From: Hyphomicrobiales bacterium
GTDB lineage: Bacteria > Pseudomonadota > Alphaproteobacteria > Rhizobiales > Rhizobiaceae
Direction: 5' to 3'
Length of the DNA stretch: 64,000 bases
NCBI GenBank assembly: GCA_900473915.1
Contig: UCNG01000007.1
Location: 1-64,000 of the forward strand
Below, one piece after another: positions 37,049 to 46,847 of the stretch. The notes below the pieces were generated by a model. It saw only the letters and a program-made list of their open reading frames with translations. It was not told the DNA's origin and searched no databases. Within the stretch, counting starts at the first letter, position 1. Every line of letters begins with the position of its first letter. Position numbers and translations under genes: made by a program.

Positions 37049-38050
37049 TCACCCTTGAAATGCATCGAGAATGAGCTTGAGGAGACGCCCGAACTTGTGC
37101 CGGTTCAACTGACGTCCGGCGATGTCCGTGTCCACACGATGCACGATCACCATGTCGAGCGCAGGCAGCACAATGCAGAAATGACCGCCGGCGCCAAAGC
37201 CCGCATAACTGCCTTTCGGCGTCACAACACCGGGAAAAAACACACCATCCCGCTCCAGCCACCACATATAGCCATAAGCTCCGCGCGCACCGGCGTGGGA
37301 ATAGGGCATGACACATTCCCGCACCCAGCCATCCGGCAATATGGCTTCGCCATTCCAGCGTCCGTCGCGCAGATAAAGCTGGCTAAAACGCGCCAGATCG
37401 CGGGTTGAGAGGCGAAACGGATAGGCGGCGTGCCGGCTCTCCGTAAAGCGATCGTGCCAGCCGTCCGGCTTGTCGCCGCCAAGTGCGAAATCTTCAAGCC
37501 CAAGCGGTTTTGCGATGCGTTCGTCAAAAGCCTGATGCACGGACTTGCAGGTCAACTGCTCGAAAATGGTGCCAAGCGCGTTGAAATCCCAGTTGTTGTA
37601 GCACCAGAAGGTGCCCGGCGCATGGGAATGACGTTTCTCCTTGATCATCCTCATCCATGGCGTCTCGTAGCCTGCTGGATGGTAGATGCCTGAACGCGCG
37701 GTCAGGAGATCATAGACCGTCGCCTGTCTTTCGACGTCGCTCAAGCCTTCATTATCGTCAATGCCAAGCTGCTCCAGCGTCTGGCTGAGATCGATGGTAC
37801 CATCGGCCACATCTTGTCCCATCAGCGCGGCAAGGATGCTCTTGCGAATGGAGTGGCAAAGATATTTATGCGTGATGTCGCCATATGTATGGACGATCTT
37901 GTTGCCCTGGACGATCATCAGGGCATCGGTTTCCTGCCCGTCCGCGCAGGCGTCGACGGCACGAAGCCCGGCTTCCGACCAGCCCGCCGCAGCGGGGCTC
38001 TTCAGACGCTCCCATTCCTGTCCCGGATTGGCCACTGCATGATAGTTCAT
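37049..38050 (-). CDS. Beta-lactamase-fold serine hydrolase in the peptide operon
   Basis: A 333-residue class C beta-lactamase-like protein with S67-I-R-K70 and Y151-N-N153 active-site motifs. No signal peptide is seen, so it is probably cytoplasmic. The start overlaps the preceding ATPase stop by four bases. Family members act as esterases, D-amino-acid amidases or peptidases; within this operon a role in opening an imported peptide-like compound is inferred. Confidence 0.82.
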   Translation of the reverse strand: MNYHAVANPGQEWERLKSPAAAGWSEAGLRAVDACADGQETDALMIVQGNKIVHTYGDITHKYLCHSIRKSILAALMGQDVADGTIDLSQTLEQLGIDDNEGLSDVERQATVYDLLTARSGIYHPAGYETPWMRMIKEKRHSHAPGTFWCYNNWDFNALGTIFEQLTCKSVHQAFDERIAKPLGLEDFALGGDKPDGWHDRFTESRHAAYPFRLSTRDLARFSQLYLRDGRWNGEAILPDGWVRECVMPYSHAGARGAYGYMWWLERDGVFFPGVVTPKGSYAGFGAGGHFCIVLPALDMVIVHRVDTDIAGRQLNRHKFGRLLKLILDAFQG

Positions 38051-38844
38051 ACCCGTATTTCCCTAGCCTGATTATGTGCGACGGCTTCCACGCTGGCTTG
38101 CAGGAATTCCTGCGTATATTCAGCCTTGGCGCGCGAATGACGCAGATCGTCCGCCGTCAATTCTTCCAGAATGATGCCCTTGTGCATGACGCCGACACGC
38201 TCGCAGATATGCGCCACCACCGCGAGATCGTGCGACACCATGAGATAGGTGAGATTGCGCTCGCGGCGCAGCACCTTGAGCAGATTGAGAATTTCCGCCT
38301 GTACGGAAACGTCGAGCGCTGAAGTCGGCTCATCCAGCAAAAGCACATCAGGCTCGATGATCAAGGCACGCGCTATGGCGACGCGCTGGCGCTGGCCGCC
38401 AGACAGTTCATGCGGATAGCGATAGAGGAAACTCGGGCCGAGCCCGACCGCCTGTAATATGTCGCGAATACGCTCGTCCCTGCGGTCCATGCCGTGAATG
38501 GCAAGTGACTCCGCCAGCACCTTGTGCACCTGCTTGCGCGGGTGCAGCGAAGCATAGGGGTCCTGGAACACCATCTGCACGCGGCGGAAAAACGCCTTGT
38601 CGCGCTCGCCGCCCATCTTCTGTCCATCAAAGACGAAATTGCCTTGATAATCCGGGATGAGACCGGCCAGAGCGCGCAGGATCGTGGACTTACCGCAACC
38701 GGATTCACCGATCAAACCGTAAGCTCCGCCGCGTTCGATATGAAACTTCACCTTCCTGACGACGGTGGCGCGCTTGCGTCCTTTGCCGAAGCTGATGGAG
38801 AGATCCGAAACATCCACGAATGGGGAATTGGCTGCCTGTGTCAT
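38047..38844 (-). CDS. ABC importer ATPase, DppF type
   Basis: The 265-residue ATPase has Walker A GESGCGKST, the signature LSGGQRQRVAIARAL, Walker B VLLLDEPTSALD and the H-loop MVSHDLAVV. It overlaps the second ATPase gene by four bases upstream and the hydrolase gene by four bases downstream. It is one of two nucleotide-binding subunits for the peptide-type importer of this operon. Confidence 0.92.
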   Translation of the reverse strand: MTQAANSPFVDVSDLSISFGKGRKRATVVRKVKFHIERGGAYGLIGESGCGKSTILRALAGLIPDYQGNFVFDGQKMGGERDKAFFRRVQMVFQDPYASLHPRKQVHKVLAESLAIHGMDRRDERIRDILQAVGLGPSFLYRYPHELSGGQRQRVAIARALIIEPDVLLLDEPTSALDVSVQAEILNLLKVLRRERNLTYLMVSHDLAVVAHICERVGVMHKGIILEELTADDLRHSRAKAEYTQEFLQASVEAVAHNQAREIRV

Positions 38845-39704
38845 GCGTTTTCTCCCACCAGCGTCGGCTCGGTCAGCCAGCTTTTGTCGCGTTCGGGCAC
38901 CTTGAGCATATCGACCGGATGGTCGAGCCGCGGAAGGCTGGCCAGCAGCGCCTGTGTATAGGGGTGGCGCGCTTTATGCAGATCCTTCGCGGGCAGGTCT
39001 TCCATGATGCGTCCCGCATACATGACCAGCACCCGGTCGCAGAAATCCGCCACCAGATTGAGATCGTGGCTGATGAACATCAGCCCGGTGCCCGAACGGC
39101 TGACCAGTTCATCAAGTACGGTCAGAACCTGCCGCCGTACCGTCACATCGAGTGCGGAGGTCGGCTCGTCGGCAATGATCATGTCCGGTTCGGGGATCAG
39201 CATCATGGCGATCATCACACGCTGGCCCATGCCGCCGGAAATCTCGTGCGGGAACAGACGCATGACACGTTCGGGATCCCGAATATGCACGGCCTCCAGC
39301 ATGGCAAGCGTCTTCTGTCTCGCTTCCGCCGGTTTCACCCGATGGTGCAGACGATAGGCTTCCATGATCTGATCGCCGATACGGATCAGCGGGTTGAGCG
39401 AATATTTCGGGTCCTGAAGGATCATCGAAATCCGGTTGCCGCGCACGCTGCGCATCTGGCGCTCGCTGGCCGATAGCAGGTCAACCTCGCCGAAACGCAA
39501 AGTCCTGGCGCGGATCTGTGCCGCCTTTGGCGTCAGCTTGAGGATCGAGCGCCCGGTCATCGATTTGCCGGAACCGGATTCGCCTACGATGCCGACCTTT
39601 TCACGTCCGATGGAAAAGCTGATGCCGCGAACGACATCGATGCTGCGATCCGTACCGGGAAACGAAACCCACAGATCATCGACTTCAAGCAATGGTTTTG
39701 TCAT
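38841..39704 (-). CDS. ABC importer ATPase, DppD type
   Basis: A 287-residue ATPase with Walker A GESGSGKSM, signature ISGGMGQRVMIAMML (the GM-Q variant is common in DppD/OppD), Walker B MIIADEPTSALD and FISHDLNLV. The usual C-terminal oligopeptide-transporter extension (HPYTQALLASLPRLDH) is present. It starts five bases after the DppC-type permease. Confidence 0.92.
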   Translation of the reverse strand: MTKPLLEVDDLWVSFPGTDRSIDVVRGISFSIGREKVGIVGESGSGKSMTGRSILKLTPKAAQIRARTLRFGEVDLLSASERQMRSVRGNRISMILQDPKYSLNPLIRIGDQIMEAYRLHHRVKPAEARQKTLAMLEAVHIRDPERVMRLFPHEISGGMGQRVMIAMMLIPEPDMIIADEPTSALDVTVRRQVLTVLDELVSRSGTGLMFISHDLNLVADFCDRVLVMYAGRIMEDLPAKDLHKARHPYTQALLASLPRLDHPVDMLKVPERDKSWLTEPTLVGENA

Positions 39705-39709
39705 TGATC

Positions 39710-40642
39710 TTATCCGTTTCTGGGGTCGAGGACGTCACGCAAGCCGTCGCCGAACAGGTTGAAGGCAAGGCTCGCCAGCAGGATTGCGGTGCCGGGCACA
39801 GCGGCAAGCCACCACGAGGTCATCATGAATTCACGGCCGCTGGAAAGCATCGCTCCCCATTCCGGACTTGGCGGCTGCGCGCCAAGTCCGAGAAAACCAA
39901 GGCCGGCGGCGGTGAGAATGATCGACGACATATTGAGCGTGATGCGGATCACCACCGAGGGGATGCACATCGGCACGACATGTTTCGCAATCACCCGCAT
40001 GGTGGAAGCCCCTTGCAGGCGAATGGCGGCCACATAATCGGATGAGCGAATGGTCAATGTTTCGGCGCGAGCAAGGCGTGCAATCGGCGGCCATGCGGCG
40101 AGTGAAATGGCAATGACGGCGTTCTCGATGCCCGGCCCGAGCGCTGCAGCAAAGGCCAGCGCCAACACGAGACTGGGAAAGGCAAGGAAAATATCGACAA
40201 TGCGCATCAGCGCCGTATCAACCCAGCCGCCCATATAGCCCGCAGTCGTACCGACAACGAGACCAATGGGGGCCGCGATGATGGCGGTCAGCGTCACGAT
40301 GTAAAGTGTGATGCGCGAGCCATAGACAAGGCGGCTGAAAATATCGCGCCCCAGCTCGTCCGTACCGAAAAAATGTTCCCATGACGGCGGTTGCAGCCGA
40401 TTGGCGAGATTATTGGCGCCGATATCGTGCGTGGCGATGAGGGGCGCAAAAACGGCCACCAACACCAGAAGCACGATCACTGCCAGACCGAAGACGGCAG
40501 ATGTGTTGGCCATCAGCTTGAACCATGAGCGGCGCAACTGCTGTATATTGGCCTGAAAGGCAGACGTGGGTACGGGGGCGGTCAGCCAGGCCCGCAGGGA
40601 ACCGGAAGTTTGCGCCGGCGATGTGCTGGTATGCGTGTTCAT
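39710..40642 (-). CDS. ABC importer permease, DppC type
   Basis: The 310-residue permease has a cytoplasmic N-terminus, the N-terminal OppC domain (FFGTDELGRDIFSRLVYGSR) and the EAA loop (DYVAAIRLQGASTMRVIAKH). It ends in GLRDVLDPRNG, typical of the family. Ten bases separate it from the DppB-type gene. Confidence 0.92.
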   Translation of the reverse strand: MNTHTSTSPAQTSGSLRAWLTAPVPTSAFQANIQQLRRSWFKLMANTSAVFGLAVIVLLVLVAVFAPLIATHDIGANNLANRLQPPSWEHFFGTDELGRDIFSRLVYGSRITLYIVTLTAIIAAPIGLVVGTTAGYMGGWVDTALMRIVDIFLAFPSLVLALAFAAALGPGIENAVIAISLAAWPPIARLARAETLTIRSSDYVAAIRLQGASTMRVIAKHVVPMCIPSVVIRITLNMSSIILTAAGLGFLGLGAQPPSPEWGAMLSSGREFMMTSWWLAAVPGTAILLASLAFNLFGDGLRDVLDPRNG

Positions 40643-40652
40643 CGGCTGTTTC

Positions 40653-41729
40653 CTATCGTGTGCGGGGATCGAAAACGCGATACAGAAGATCGCTGATCAG
40701 GTTGATGCCGACGAACAGAATGCCGACGATAAGCGTGCAGCCGACCACCGCATTCATGTCACCCGCCAGAAGCGCATTGGTGAGGTAGCGCCCGAAGCCC
40801 GGCCATGCGAACACCGTTTCGGTCAGCACCGCGCCTTCCAGCAGGAACGCATAGGATAGCGCCACGACCGTCACGACCTGAACCGCGACATTGCGGAAAG
40901 CATGGCCCCAGACGGTGCGCGCCCAGGACAGTCCTTTGACGCGAGCGGTGATGATATATTCCTGATTGAGTTGCTCGATCATGAAACCGCGCGTCATGCG
41001 GCTGATATAGGCCATCGAACCGAATGCGAGGATCAGCGCGGGCATGATGATATGGCTTACCGCGTTCCAGAACGCATCCCACTGGCCCTGCATCGCGCTG
41101 TCGAGAAGCAGAAAACCGGTGGTGGGTTCAACGGAATATTCATAGATAAAATCGATCCGGCCCGGCCCACCGATCCAGCCGAGTGTGGCGTAGAAAATCA
41201 GCAGAGCCATCAGGCCCAGCCAGAAATTCGGCGTAGAATAACCGAGCAGACTAACCATGCGCACGGCATGGTCCAGCGGCGTATTGCGATACATGGCCGA
41301 GAAAACGCCGAGCGGAATGCCAAACGTGGTGCCGATGACGATAGCCACGGTCGCAAGTTCGATGGTCGCGGGAAAAACGCGACCGATATCCTCCAGCACC
41401 GGACGGCCGGAAGTCAGTGCGTTGCCGAAATCAAACAGCAGCGCGTTCTTAAGATACAGGCCGTATTGTACGATCAACGGCTGGTCTAGCCCCAGCTTGC
41501 GATACATCGTGTCATAGGCTTCCTGGGAAACATTGTCTCCCAGCATGGCAATGACCGGATCGAGCGGCAAAAGGCGGCTGATGAAAAAGGTCAGCGTGAC
41601 CAGTCCCAGAAGCGTGATCGCCACTGAAACGATCAGACGCGCGGTGGCGGCGAGAAACAGAAGCGCAGGCCCGGCTTCCCTGTCGCGGTCGGCCTCCTCC
41701 ACATCTTCCATGATTTCGTGCGTCGTCAT
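40653..41729 (-). CDS. ABC importer permease, DppB type
   Basis: About 358 residues; longer than usual because of a hydrophilic N-terminal extension of 20-25 residues before the first helix. The EAA-like loop (EYIITARVKGLSWARTVWGH) and terminal RVFDPRTR are typical. The start is uncertain: ATG at 41729 or 41711 both fit better than 41783, which overlaps the 3' region of the binding-protein gene's spacer. It sits 128 bases after the solute-binding protein gene. Confidence 0.88.
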   Translation of the reverse strand: MTTHEIMEDVEEADRDREAGPALLFLAATARLIVSVAITLLGLVTLTFFISRLLPLDPVIAMLGDNVSQEAYDTMYRKLGLDQPLIVQYGLYLKNALLFDFGNALTSGRPVLEDIGRVFPATIELATVAIVIGTTFGIPLGVFSAMYRNTPLDHAVRMVSLLGYSTPNFWLGLMALLIFYATLGWIGGPGRIDFIYEYSVEPTTGFLLLDSAMQGQWDAFWNAVSHIIMPALILAFGSMAYISRMTRGFMIEQLNQEYIITARVKGLSWARTVWGHAFRNVAVQVVTVVALSYAFLLEGAVLTETVFAWPGFGRYLTNALLAGDMNAVVGCTLIVGILFVGINLISDLLYRVFDPRTR

Positions 41730-41857
41730 CTGCAAATTCCCGGAAAGAGAAAAACGGGATGCCGGGCCCAAGTCGCGAAGCAAGCGGCCATATGGTCATC
41801 CATCGAAACAGGTTCGCCCGGCAGCTTCGAGGGAAGCCACCGGGAGTACCATTCTCG

Positions 41858-43474
41858 TTATTTCGCGGCGAGATCGTAGTAGACGCGGAAGCCGTTCCAG
41901 CTCCAGTTCTTCATGGCCTTGTTAACGCCAGCGACATTGTAGATCTGGAAAATGAAGGCGTGCGGCCCCTTCTCCATCATCTCTTTTTGCAGATCGATAT
42001 ACATCTGCTTGCGCTTGGCCTCGTCCTTCTCGAACAGGGCAGCGTCGACTTGCCTGTTCACGGCCTCATTGAAATAGCTTGCGCGCCAGCTCGGATACAT
42101 GGTCTGCTTGGCTTCAGCCCTGTTGTCGGGGTTGAAAATCTGGCGCGAAGCATTGCCATGCGCATCCGGAACGGTGGTCTGCCAACCCATCAGCGAGGTC
42201 TGGAACTCGCGACCGCGAATTCGGCTGAACAATTGCGCATTGGCCATGCGCTCGATCTTGATCTTCACACCCACCTTGGCAGCTGCATCCTGAATGCTCT
42301 GGGCAATCGGAGCCGCATAAGGCGCGGTGCTGATGAACATTGTCGTTTCGAAGCCCTTCTCGTAACCGGCTTCCTTCAGCAGTTCGCGGGCCTTTTCCAC
42401 GTCGAGCTTGAAAGGCTGACCTTCCTTTTCGTCCAGCGCGCCGAAGGCGCCGAGCTGCACGAAGCTCGCACGCGGCACGCCCACATTGTTGATGACCGTC
42501 TTGCCGAGCCCCTCATAGTCGATGAGATAGCGCATCGCGAGGCGCACCTTCTCATTGGCAAAGATCGGATCGGCATTGTTGAAGTTCCAGTAGAACAGCG
42601 ATGGTTTCAGCGAACGGGAAGCGGTTACCTTGTCCTGCGTTTCCAGATCGCGCAGGTCTTCCGGCGTCAGATCGCGGGCAATATCGATGTCACCTTTTTC
42701 AAGCAGCAGTCGCTGGGTTCCCGCTTCCGAAACATGGCGGATCAGCACCTGCTTGAGCTTCGGCGTTTCGCCCCAGTAATTGTCCGTCGCCTGAAGGATA
42801 ACCACTTCAGCCGGGTTCCAGCGCATCAGCTTGTAGGGGCCAACGCATTCCGAGCGGGTGGCCAGATATTTGTTACCCATGTCGTTATCGACCTGGTTCT
42901 GCATCAGCACCTTCTGGTTCAAAAGGCTGGCGACACGGTTGGCGGCGATTGCTGCCAGAATAAGATTGACCGGATAAGGCTTGTCCAGCTTGAAAACGAC
43001 CGTGTTGTCGTCCGGCGCCGAGATGGTCTGGTCCACATTTTCCTTGGTGAAGCCATATTCCGTCAGCGTGGCGGCATTACCGAAACCGAGCTTGACCGCG
43101 CGCTGGAGCGACCAGGCCATGTCGCCCGCCGTCGCCTTGTCGCCATTGTCGAACTTCAGGTCGTCGCGCATGTGGAACGTGATCTGCAAGCCATCTTGCG
43201 AGACGTTCCAGCTTTTTGCCAGCTGCGGCACGATCTTGGTTTCGTCAGCCGGATCGAAATCAACCAGAGGGTCGCAGATGTTCTGGATAATTTCATTTGT
43301 TGCGGCTTCGCCGATCTGCGCCGGATCGAAAGTGCTGATAGCATCGATATTCCAGGCCATGACGAGCGCATTAGGCGGTGATGCGGCTTCAGCCGTGAAC
43401 GTCATAGCGCCCATACCGGCAGCAAGTGCAAGCGCCGTGGTGCGGCGCAGGATGGATATCTTCTGTCTTGGCAT
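41858..43474 (-). CDS. Family 5 solute-binding protein of the peptide operon
   Basis: The 538-residue protein has a signal peptide (RR near the start, then ALALAAGMGAMTFTAEA-A) and the SBP_bac_5 fold. The mature start (PPNALVMAWNIDAISTFDPAQ) is typical of peptide or opine binders. The cargo is unknown but the adjacent peptidases point to peptides or N-acylated amino acids. A strong GC hairpin precedes it in the operon. Confidence 0.92.
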   Translation of the reverse strand: MPRQKISILRRTTALALAAGMGAMTFTAEAASPPNALVMAWNIDAISTFDPAQIGEAATNEIIQNICDPLVDFDPADETKIVPQLAKSWNVSQDGLQITFHMRDDLKFDNGDKATAGDMAWSLQRAVKLGFGNAATLTEYGFTKENVDQTISAPDDNTVVFKLDKPYPVNLILAAIAANRVASLLNQKVLMQNQVDNDMGNKYLATRSECVGPYKLMRWNPAEVVILQATDNYWGETPKLKQVLIRHVSEAGTQRLLLEKGDIDIARDLTPEDLRDLETQDKVTASRSLKPSLFYWNFNNADPIFANEKVRLAMRYLIDYEGLGKTVINNVGVPRASFVQLGAFGALDEKEGQPFKLDVEKARELLKEAGYEKGFETTMFISTAPYAAPIAQSIQDAAAKVGVKIKIERMANAQLFSRIRGREFQTSLMGWQTTVPDAHGNASRQIFNPDNRAEAKQTMYPSWRASYFNEAVNRQVDAALFEKDEAKRKQMYIDLQKEMMEKGPHAFIFQIYNVAGVNKAMKNWSWNGFRVYYDLAAK

Positions 43475-43509
43475 ATTTATCCCCTTTTATGATTAGACTT
43501 TTACAAGAG

Positions 43510-43533
43510 GTGCCGCGCGCGAACGCGCGGCAC
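43510..43533 (-). other. Intra-operonic GC-rich hairpin
   Basis: Perfect ten-base arms GTGCCGCGCG and CGCGCGGCAC with a CGAA (TTCG on the transcript strand) tetraloop, one of the most stable loop types. It lies between the M20 peptidase gene and the binding-protein gene. No T-tract follows, so it looks like an RNA-processing or stability element that could set higher binding-protein mRNA levels. Confidence 0.7.
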
Positions 43534-43546
43534 GAACGGCTTTCGG

Positions 43547-44971
43547 TCAATCAACCGGGCGCGGCTGGAGCGGCGGGTTGACTTCAGGCGGGATCGGGCA
43601 GATGTAGGGCGTCTTCGCCGTGCGGGCCTTATGATCGGCCTTGGCGTCGTTCAGGATTTTCTCGTCCTGTAGAACATCAAGAGCCGTGCCCGCCATCACC
43701 TTGGCGGCATAGACCATGCCTTTATGCGCGGCTGGCATCTTACCTTGTGCGGTGATCTGCCAGGAATGGCCGGGCGAGCCGATTGCATGCGTTGCCACGC
43801 GCGCCTGAACCGTCGGCACCACCCAGCTCACATCGCCCAGATCGGTGGAGCCGATCATCGGCACACCCTTCTGTTCGCGCGGCAGGACATAGTCGCAAAG
43901 CGGCTCATTTTCCGCCAAAGGCTGGCCGACACGCAAATAATCGGTCTCGATGTCCTCCTTTGAAAGCGTCGTCTGAATCTTGGCCGCAAAGGCACGATCC
44001 GCATCATCGAACGGCACGCCGCCCAGACGCTCCATGTTGGAATGCATCGCGATTTCGAGCGGTGTATTGCCGAGCAGGTTCGAGACTGCGCTCATGATGG
44101 AAATATCGACAGTCGTTTCCGTCATCATTGCAGCACCGTGTGCAACTTTCTTGACGCGCTCATTGAGAGCAAACATGCCCGGCAGGTCGGTGGCGCGGAT
44201 GGCATAGCGCACCTTGGCCTTGGCCTGTACGACATTCGGCGCGACGCCGCCTGCATTGAGATAGGCGTAGTGGAGACGGCAATCGGAAGGGATGTGTTCG
44301 CGCAGATAATTGCAGCCGACGCTCATCAGCTCCACCGCATCCAGAGCCGAACGCCCCAGATGCGGTGCTGCGGCGGCGTGGGAGGCCCGTCCGGTGAATT
44401 CGAAATCCATGCGGGTATTGGCAAGCGACTGCGCGTCATCGACCTGCGTAAACGAAGCCGGATGCCAGCAGATCGCAATGTCGACATCATCGAAAGCGCC
44501 TGCGCGCGCCATGAACGACTTGGCTGCACCGCCTTCTTCTGCCGGACAACCATAATAGCGCACGCGCCCTTTCTTGCCGGTTTTCTCCAGCCAGTCCTTG
44601 ACGGCTGTCGCCGCCAGAATCGCGGCGGAGCCCAGAAGATTGTGGCCGCAGCCATGGCCATGTCCCGTGCCGGGGATCGGACGCGGTTCGGCAATGCCCG
44701 CTTCCTGGCTCAAGCCCGGAAGCGCGTCATATTCACCCAGAATGGCGATAACCGGCCCATCCTCGCCCGCTTCGCCCATCACGGCGGTAGGGATGCCAGC
44801 CACGTTTTCGGTGATGCGGAAACCTTGCTCCTTCAACATTCCGGTATGTTCGGCGCAGGACTTGTATTCGGTATAGGCGATCTCGGGCATGCCCCAGACA
44901 CGATCGCTCAAGGCTTCGAAATCAGCCTTCTTCGCGTCCACCAGATCCCAGATCTCTTCACCATTCTTCAC
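43547..44971 (-). CDS. M20-family amidohydrolase, AbgB-like
   Basis: About 474 residues. Metal-binding motifs are visible: GHGHGCGHNLLG, PAEEGGAAKS and the C-terminal GSPGHSWQ. This spacing matches AbgB/p-aminobenzoyl-glutamate hydrolase and related carboxypeptidase-like enzymes. The start is GTG 44971 with GGAG eight bases upstream; the frame remains open further upstream but only over the S9 peptidase gene's end. It would hydrolyse an amide bond in an imported compound. Confidence 0.87.
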   Translation of the reverse strand: MKNGEEIWDLVDAKKADFEALSDRVWGMPEIAYTEYKSCAEHTGMLKEQGFRITENVAGIPTAVMGEAGEDGPVIAILGEYDALPGLSQEAGIAEPRPIPGTGHGHGCGHNLLGSAAILAATAVKDWLEKTGKKGRVRYYGCPAEEGGAAKSFMARAGAFDDVDIAICWHPASFTQVDDAQSLANTRMDFEFTGRASHAAAAPHLGRSALDAVELMSVGCNYLREHIPSDCRLHYAYLNAGGVAPNVVQAKAKVRYAIRATDLPGMFALNERVKKVAHGAAMMTETTVDISIMSAVSNLLGNTPLEIAMHSNMERLGGVPFDDADRAFAAKIQTTLSKEDIETDYLRVGQPLAENEPLCDYVLPREQKGVPMIGSTDLGDVSWVVPTVQARVATHAIGSPGHSWQITAQGKMPAAHKGMVYAAKVMAGTALDVLQDEKILNDAKADHKARTAKTPYICPIPPEVNPPLQPRPVD

Positions 44972-44993
44972 GGCGTACTCTCCAACAATGCTT

Positions 44994-46811
44994 TTAAAGA
45001 TTCTCGTCAATGAAACGGGCCAGCGCGCCGAACACACGGCGACGATTTTCGATGCGCGCAAAGCCATGGCCCTCATGCGGCACACGCAGATATTCGACGG
45101 GCTTGCCAAGGCCGCGCAGACACGAATAGACCATCTCGCTCTCGCATGGCGTGACGCGCGGGTCTTCCAGCCCGTGGGCGATCATCAGCGGCGCTGCGAT
45201 ATTGCCGATGCGGTTGATGGGCGAGAACCGCTCCAGTTCCTCACGCATGGTTTCAGCATGGCCATATTCGATGGCGCGCAGTTCCTTGCGCCACGGCCCA
45301 GTGGTCTGCAACAGGGTGAGGAAATTGGCGATCCCGTAATATTCGACGCCAAGCTTCCACAGGTCGGGATATTCCGTCATGGCCGACAAGACCATGAACC
45401 CGCCATAGGAGCGGCCAAACACGCCGATACGGTTCTCATCCACATCGCTGCGCGCCGCGACCGCCATGCGCACTGCCTTGAGATCGGCAACGCTGTCCAT
45501 GCGCAATTCGCGATCATCCAGATGCTGGTAGGCGCGGCCATAGCCGGTGCTGCCACGAATATTCGGCGCGATGACCATAATGCCGTGCGCCAGCATGTGC
45601 TGAATGTCCGCCCGGAAATCCGGCTTCCACTGGGCTTCGGGGCCGCCATGCACGATGATCATCACAGGATAACCATCAGGGCCTGCGGTTCGCTCCGGCT
45701 TGTAGACGAAATAGGGAATGTCCAGGCCGTCGAAACTTGCAACACTCGTTACCGTGGGTTCGAGGAAAGCCGGTAATCTAACCTTGGCCTTCGGCGCATC
45801 GGTCAGGCGGGTGAAGACACCGCTTTCCACGTCGCAGCGCCAGATATCCCCCGGCGTCGCAGCACCCTCCAACGGCATGATCAGCGATGTGCCATCCGGC
45901 GTCCATGCGACCGAAGCCACCACCGCAGCAAACGGCAATTCAAACTCTTTCAGCACAGCGCCATCACGGCCAATCAGCACTAGATCGTTCCAACCCTGAC
46001 GATTGAGGATGAGCGCTATCCTGCTCTGATCCGGCGATATGGCGAGCGCTTCCACATCTTGGCCGTCAAAAGCGGCAAGCTCGGTCAAGGTTGACGCATC
46101 ATGCGGCTTGACCATGACCGAGAGATATTCGCGTTGCTGATCGGCAATCATCACAATGCCGGAGCCGTCCTTGAAGAATTTCGGCGCCTGATAGAGCGCC
46201 CGGCCTTCATGAGGCAGGATATTCTCATAAGCGCCGGTTTCGAGATCGAGGTGGCAGAAATCCTGATCCGTCATGGCGCGCTGGCAATCATTGACGAGAA
46301 GCGACTTGCCATCGGGCGCAAAAGCGGCAGGCGTGCGCCAGCCGATGCCCTTGTAAACGCATTTCGTCTCGCCGGTGGCGACGGTCATGACATGGATGTC
46401 CATATGCGAACGGTCGCGATAATTCGCGCCATAGGCGATCTGTGTGCCATCGGGCGACCAGCAACCCCAGGCATGAACCACCGTCGTATCGGTGGTGAGA
46501 AGTCGCGGTTCGCCTTCGGCGTTTTCGATCAGCCAGAGCTGATGGCGTTCGTCACCACCCCAGTCGGTGGTAATGAGCAGGTCACGGCTTTTGGGATTGA
46601 AGGCAAGATTGCCGACCGGTTCCGGCAGATTGGTGAGCTGGCGCGGCGTGCCGCCGGCAAGTGGGCGCGTCCAGACCTGCGCCGTGCCGCTTTCGTCGCT
46701 GAGATAGGCCAGAAGCTCGCCGTCCGGGGAGACAGCGGGCTTCACCGCCTTGCAGATATCGATGTAGTGCGTCATCGAAAGCGATATATCGGCGGTCGTT
46801 GTATCGAACAT
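44994..46811 (-). CDS. S9-family prolyl oligopeptidase-like peptidase
   Basis: A 605-residue protein: an N-terminal beta-propeller with WSPDG/DPDG-type repeats (residues about 20-340) and a C-terminal alpha/beta hydrolase with the nucleophile in GVFGRSYGGFM, and the terminal His in VPHEGHGF. Acylaminoacyl- or dipeptidyl-peptidase activity is likely. No signal peptide; cytoplasmic. ATG 46811 has GAGGAAAG upstream and is preferred to 46835. It follows the proline iminopeptidase gene by 36 bases. Confidence 0.88.
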   Translation of the reverse strand: MFDTTTADISLSMTHYIDICKAVKPAVSPDGELLAYLSDESGTAQVWTRPLAGGTPRQLTNLPEPVGNLAFNPKSRDLLITTDWGGDERHQLWLIENAEGEPRLLTTDTTVVHAWGCWSPDGTQIAYGANYRDRSHMDIHVMTVATGETKCVYKGIGWRTPAAFAPDGKSLLVNDCQRAMTDQDFCHLDLETGAYENILPHEGRALYQAPKFFKDGSGIVMIADQQREYLSVMVKPHDASTLTELAAFDGQDVEALAISPDQSRIALILNRQGWNDLVLIGRDGAVLKEFELPFAAVVASVAWTPDGTSLIMPLEGAATPGDIWRCDVESGVFTRLTDAPKAKVRLPAFLEPTVTSVASFDGLDIPYFVYKPERTAGPDGYPVMIIVHGGPEAQWKPDFRADIQHMLAHGIMVIAPNIRGSTGYGRAYQHLDDRELRMDSVADLKAVRMAVAARSDVDENRIGVFGRSYGGFMVLSAMTEYPDLWKLGVEYYGIANFLTLLQTTGPWRKELRAIEYGHAETMREELERFSPINRIGNIAAPLMIAHGLEDPRVTPCESEMVYSCLRGLGKPVEYLRVPHEGHGFARIENRRRVFGALARFIDENL

Positions 46812-46847
46812 CGAACTTTCCTCAATTCCAGACATTGATGAATGGGG

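Noticed and set aside
41759-43381. 540-codon plus-strand open frame opposite the solute-binding protein gene
   Set aside because: It is a shadow in GC-rich coding DNA: the minus-strand frame encodes a clear family 5 binding protein with signal peptide, and the plus-strand product has no recognisable motif or ribosome site.
44042-45013. 323-codon plus-strand frame opposite the M20 peptidase gene
   Set aside because: Shadow of a real metallopeptidase gene; no ribosome site or domain.
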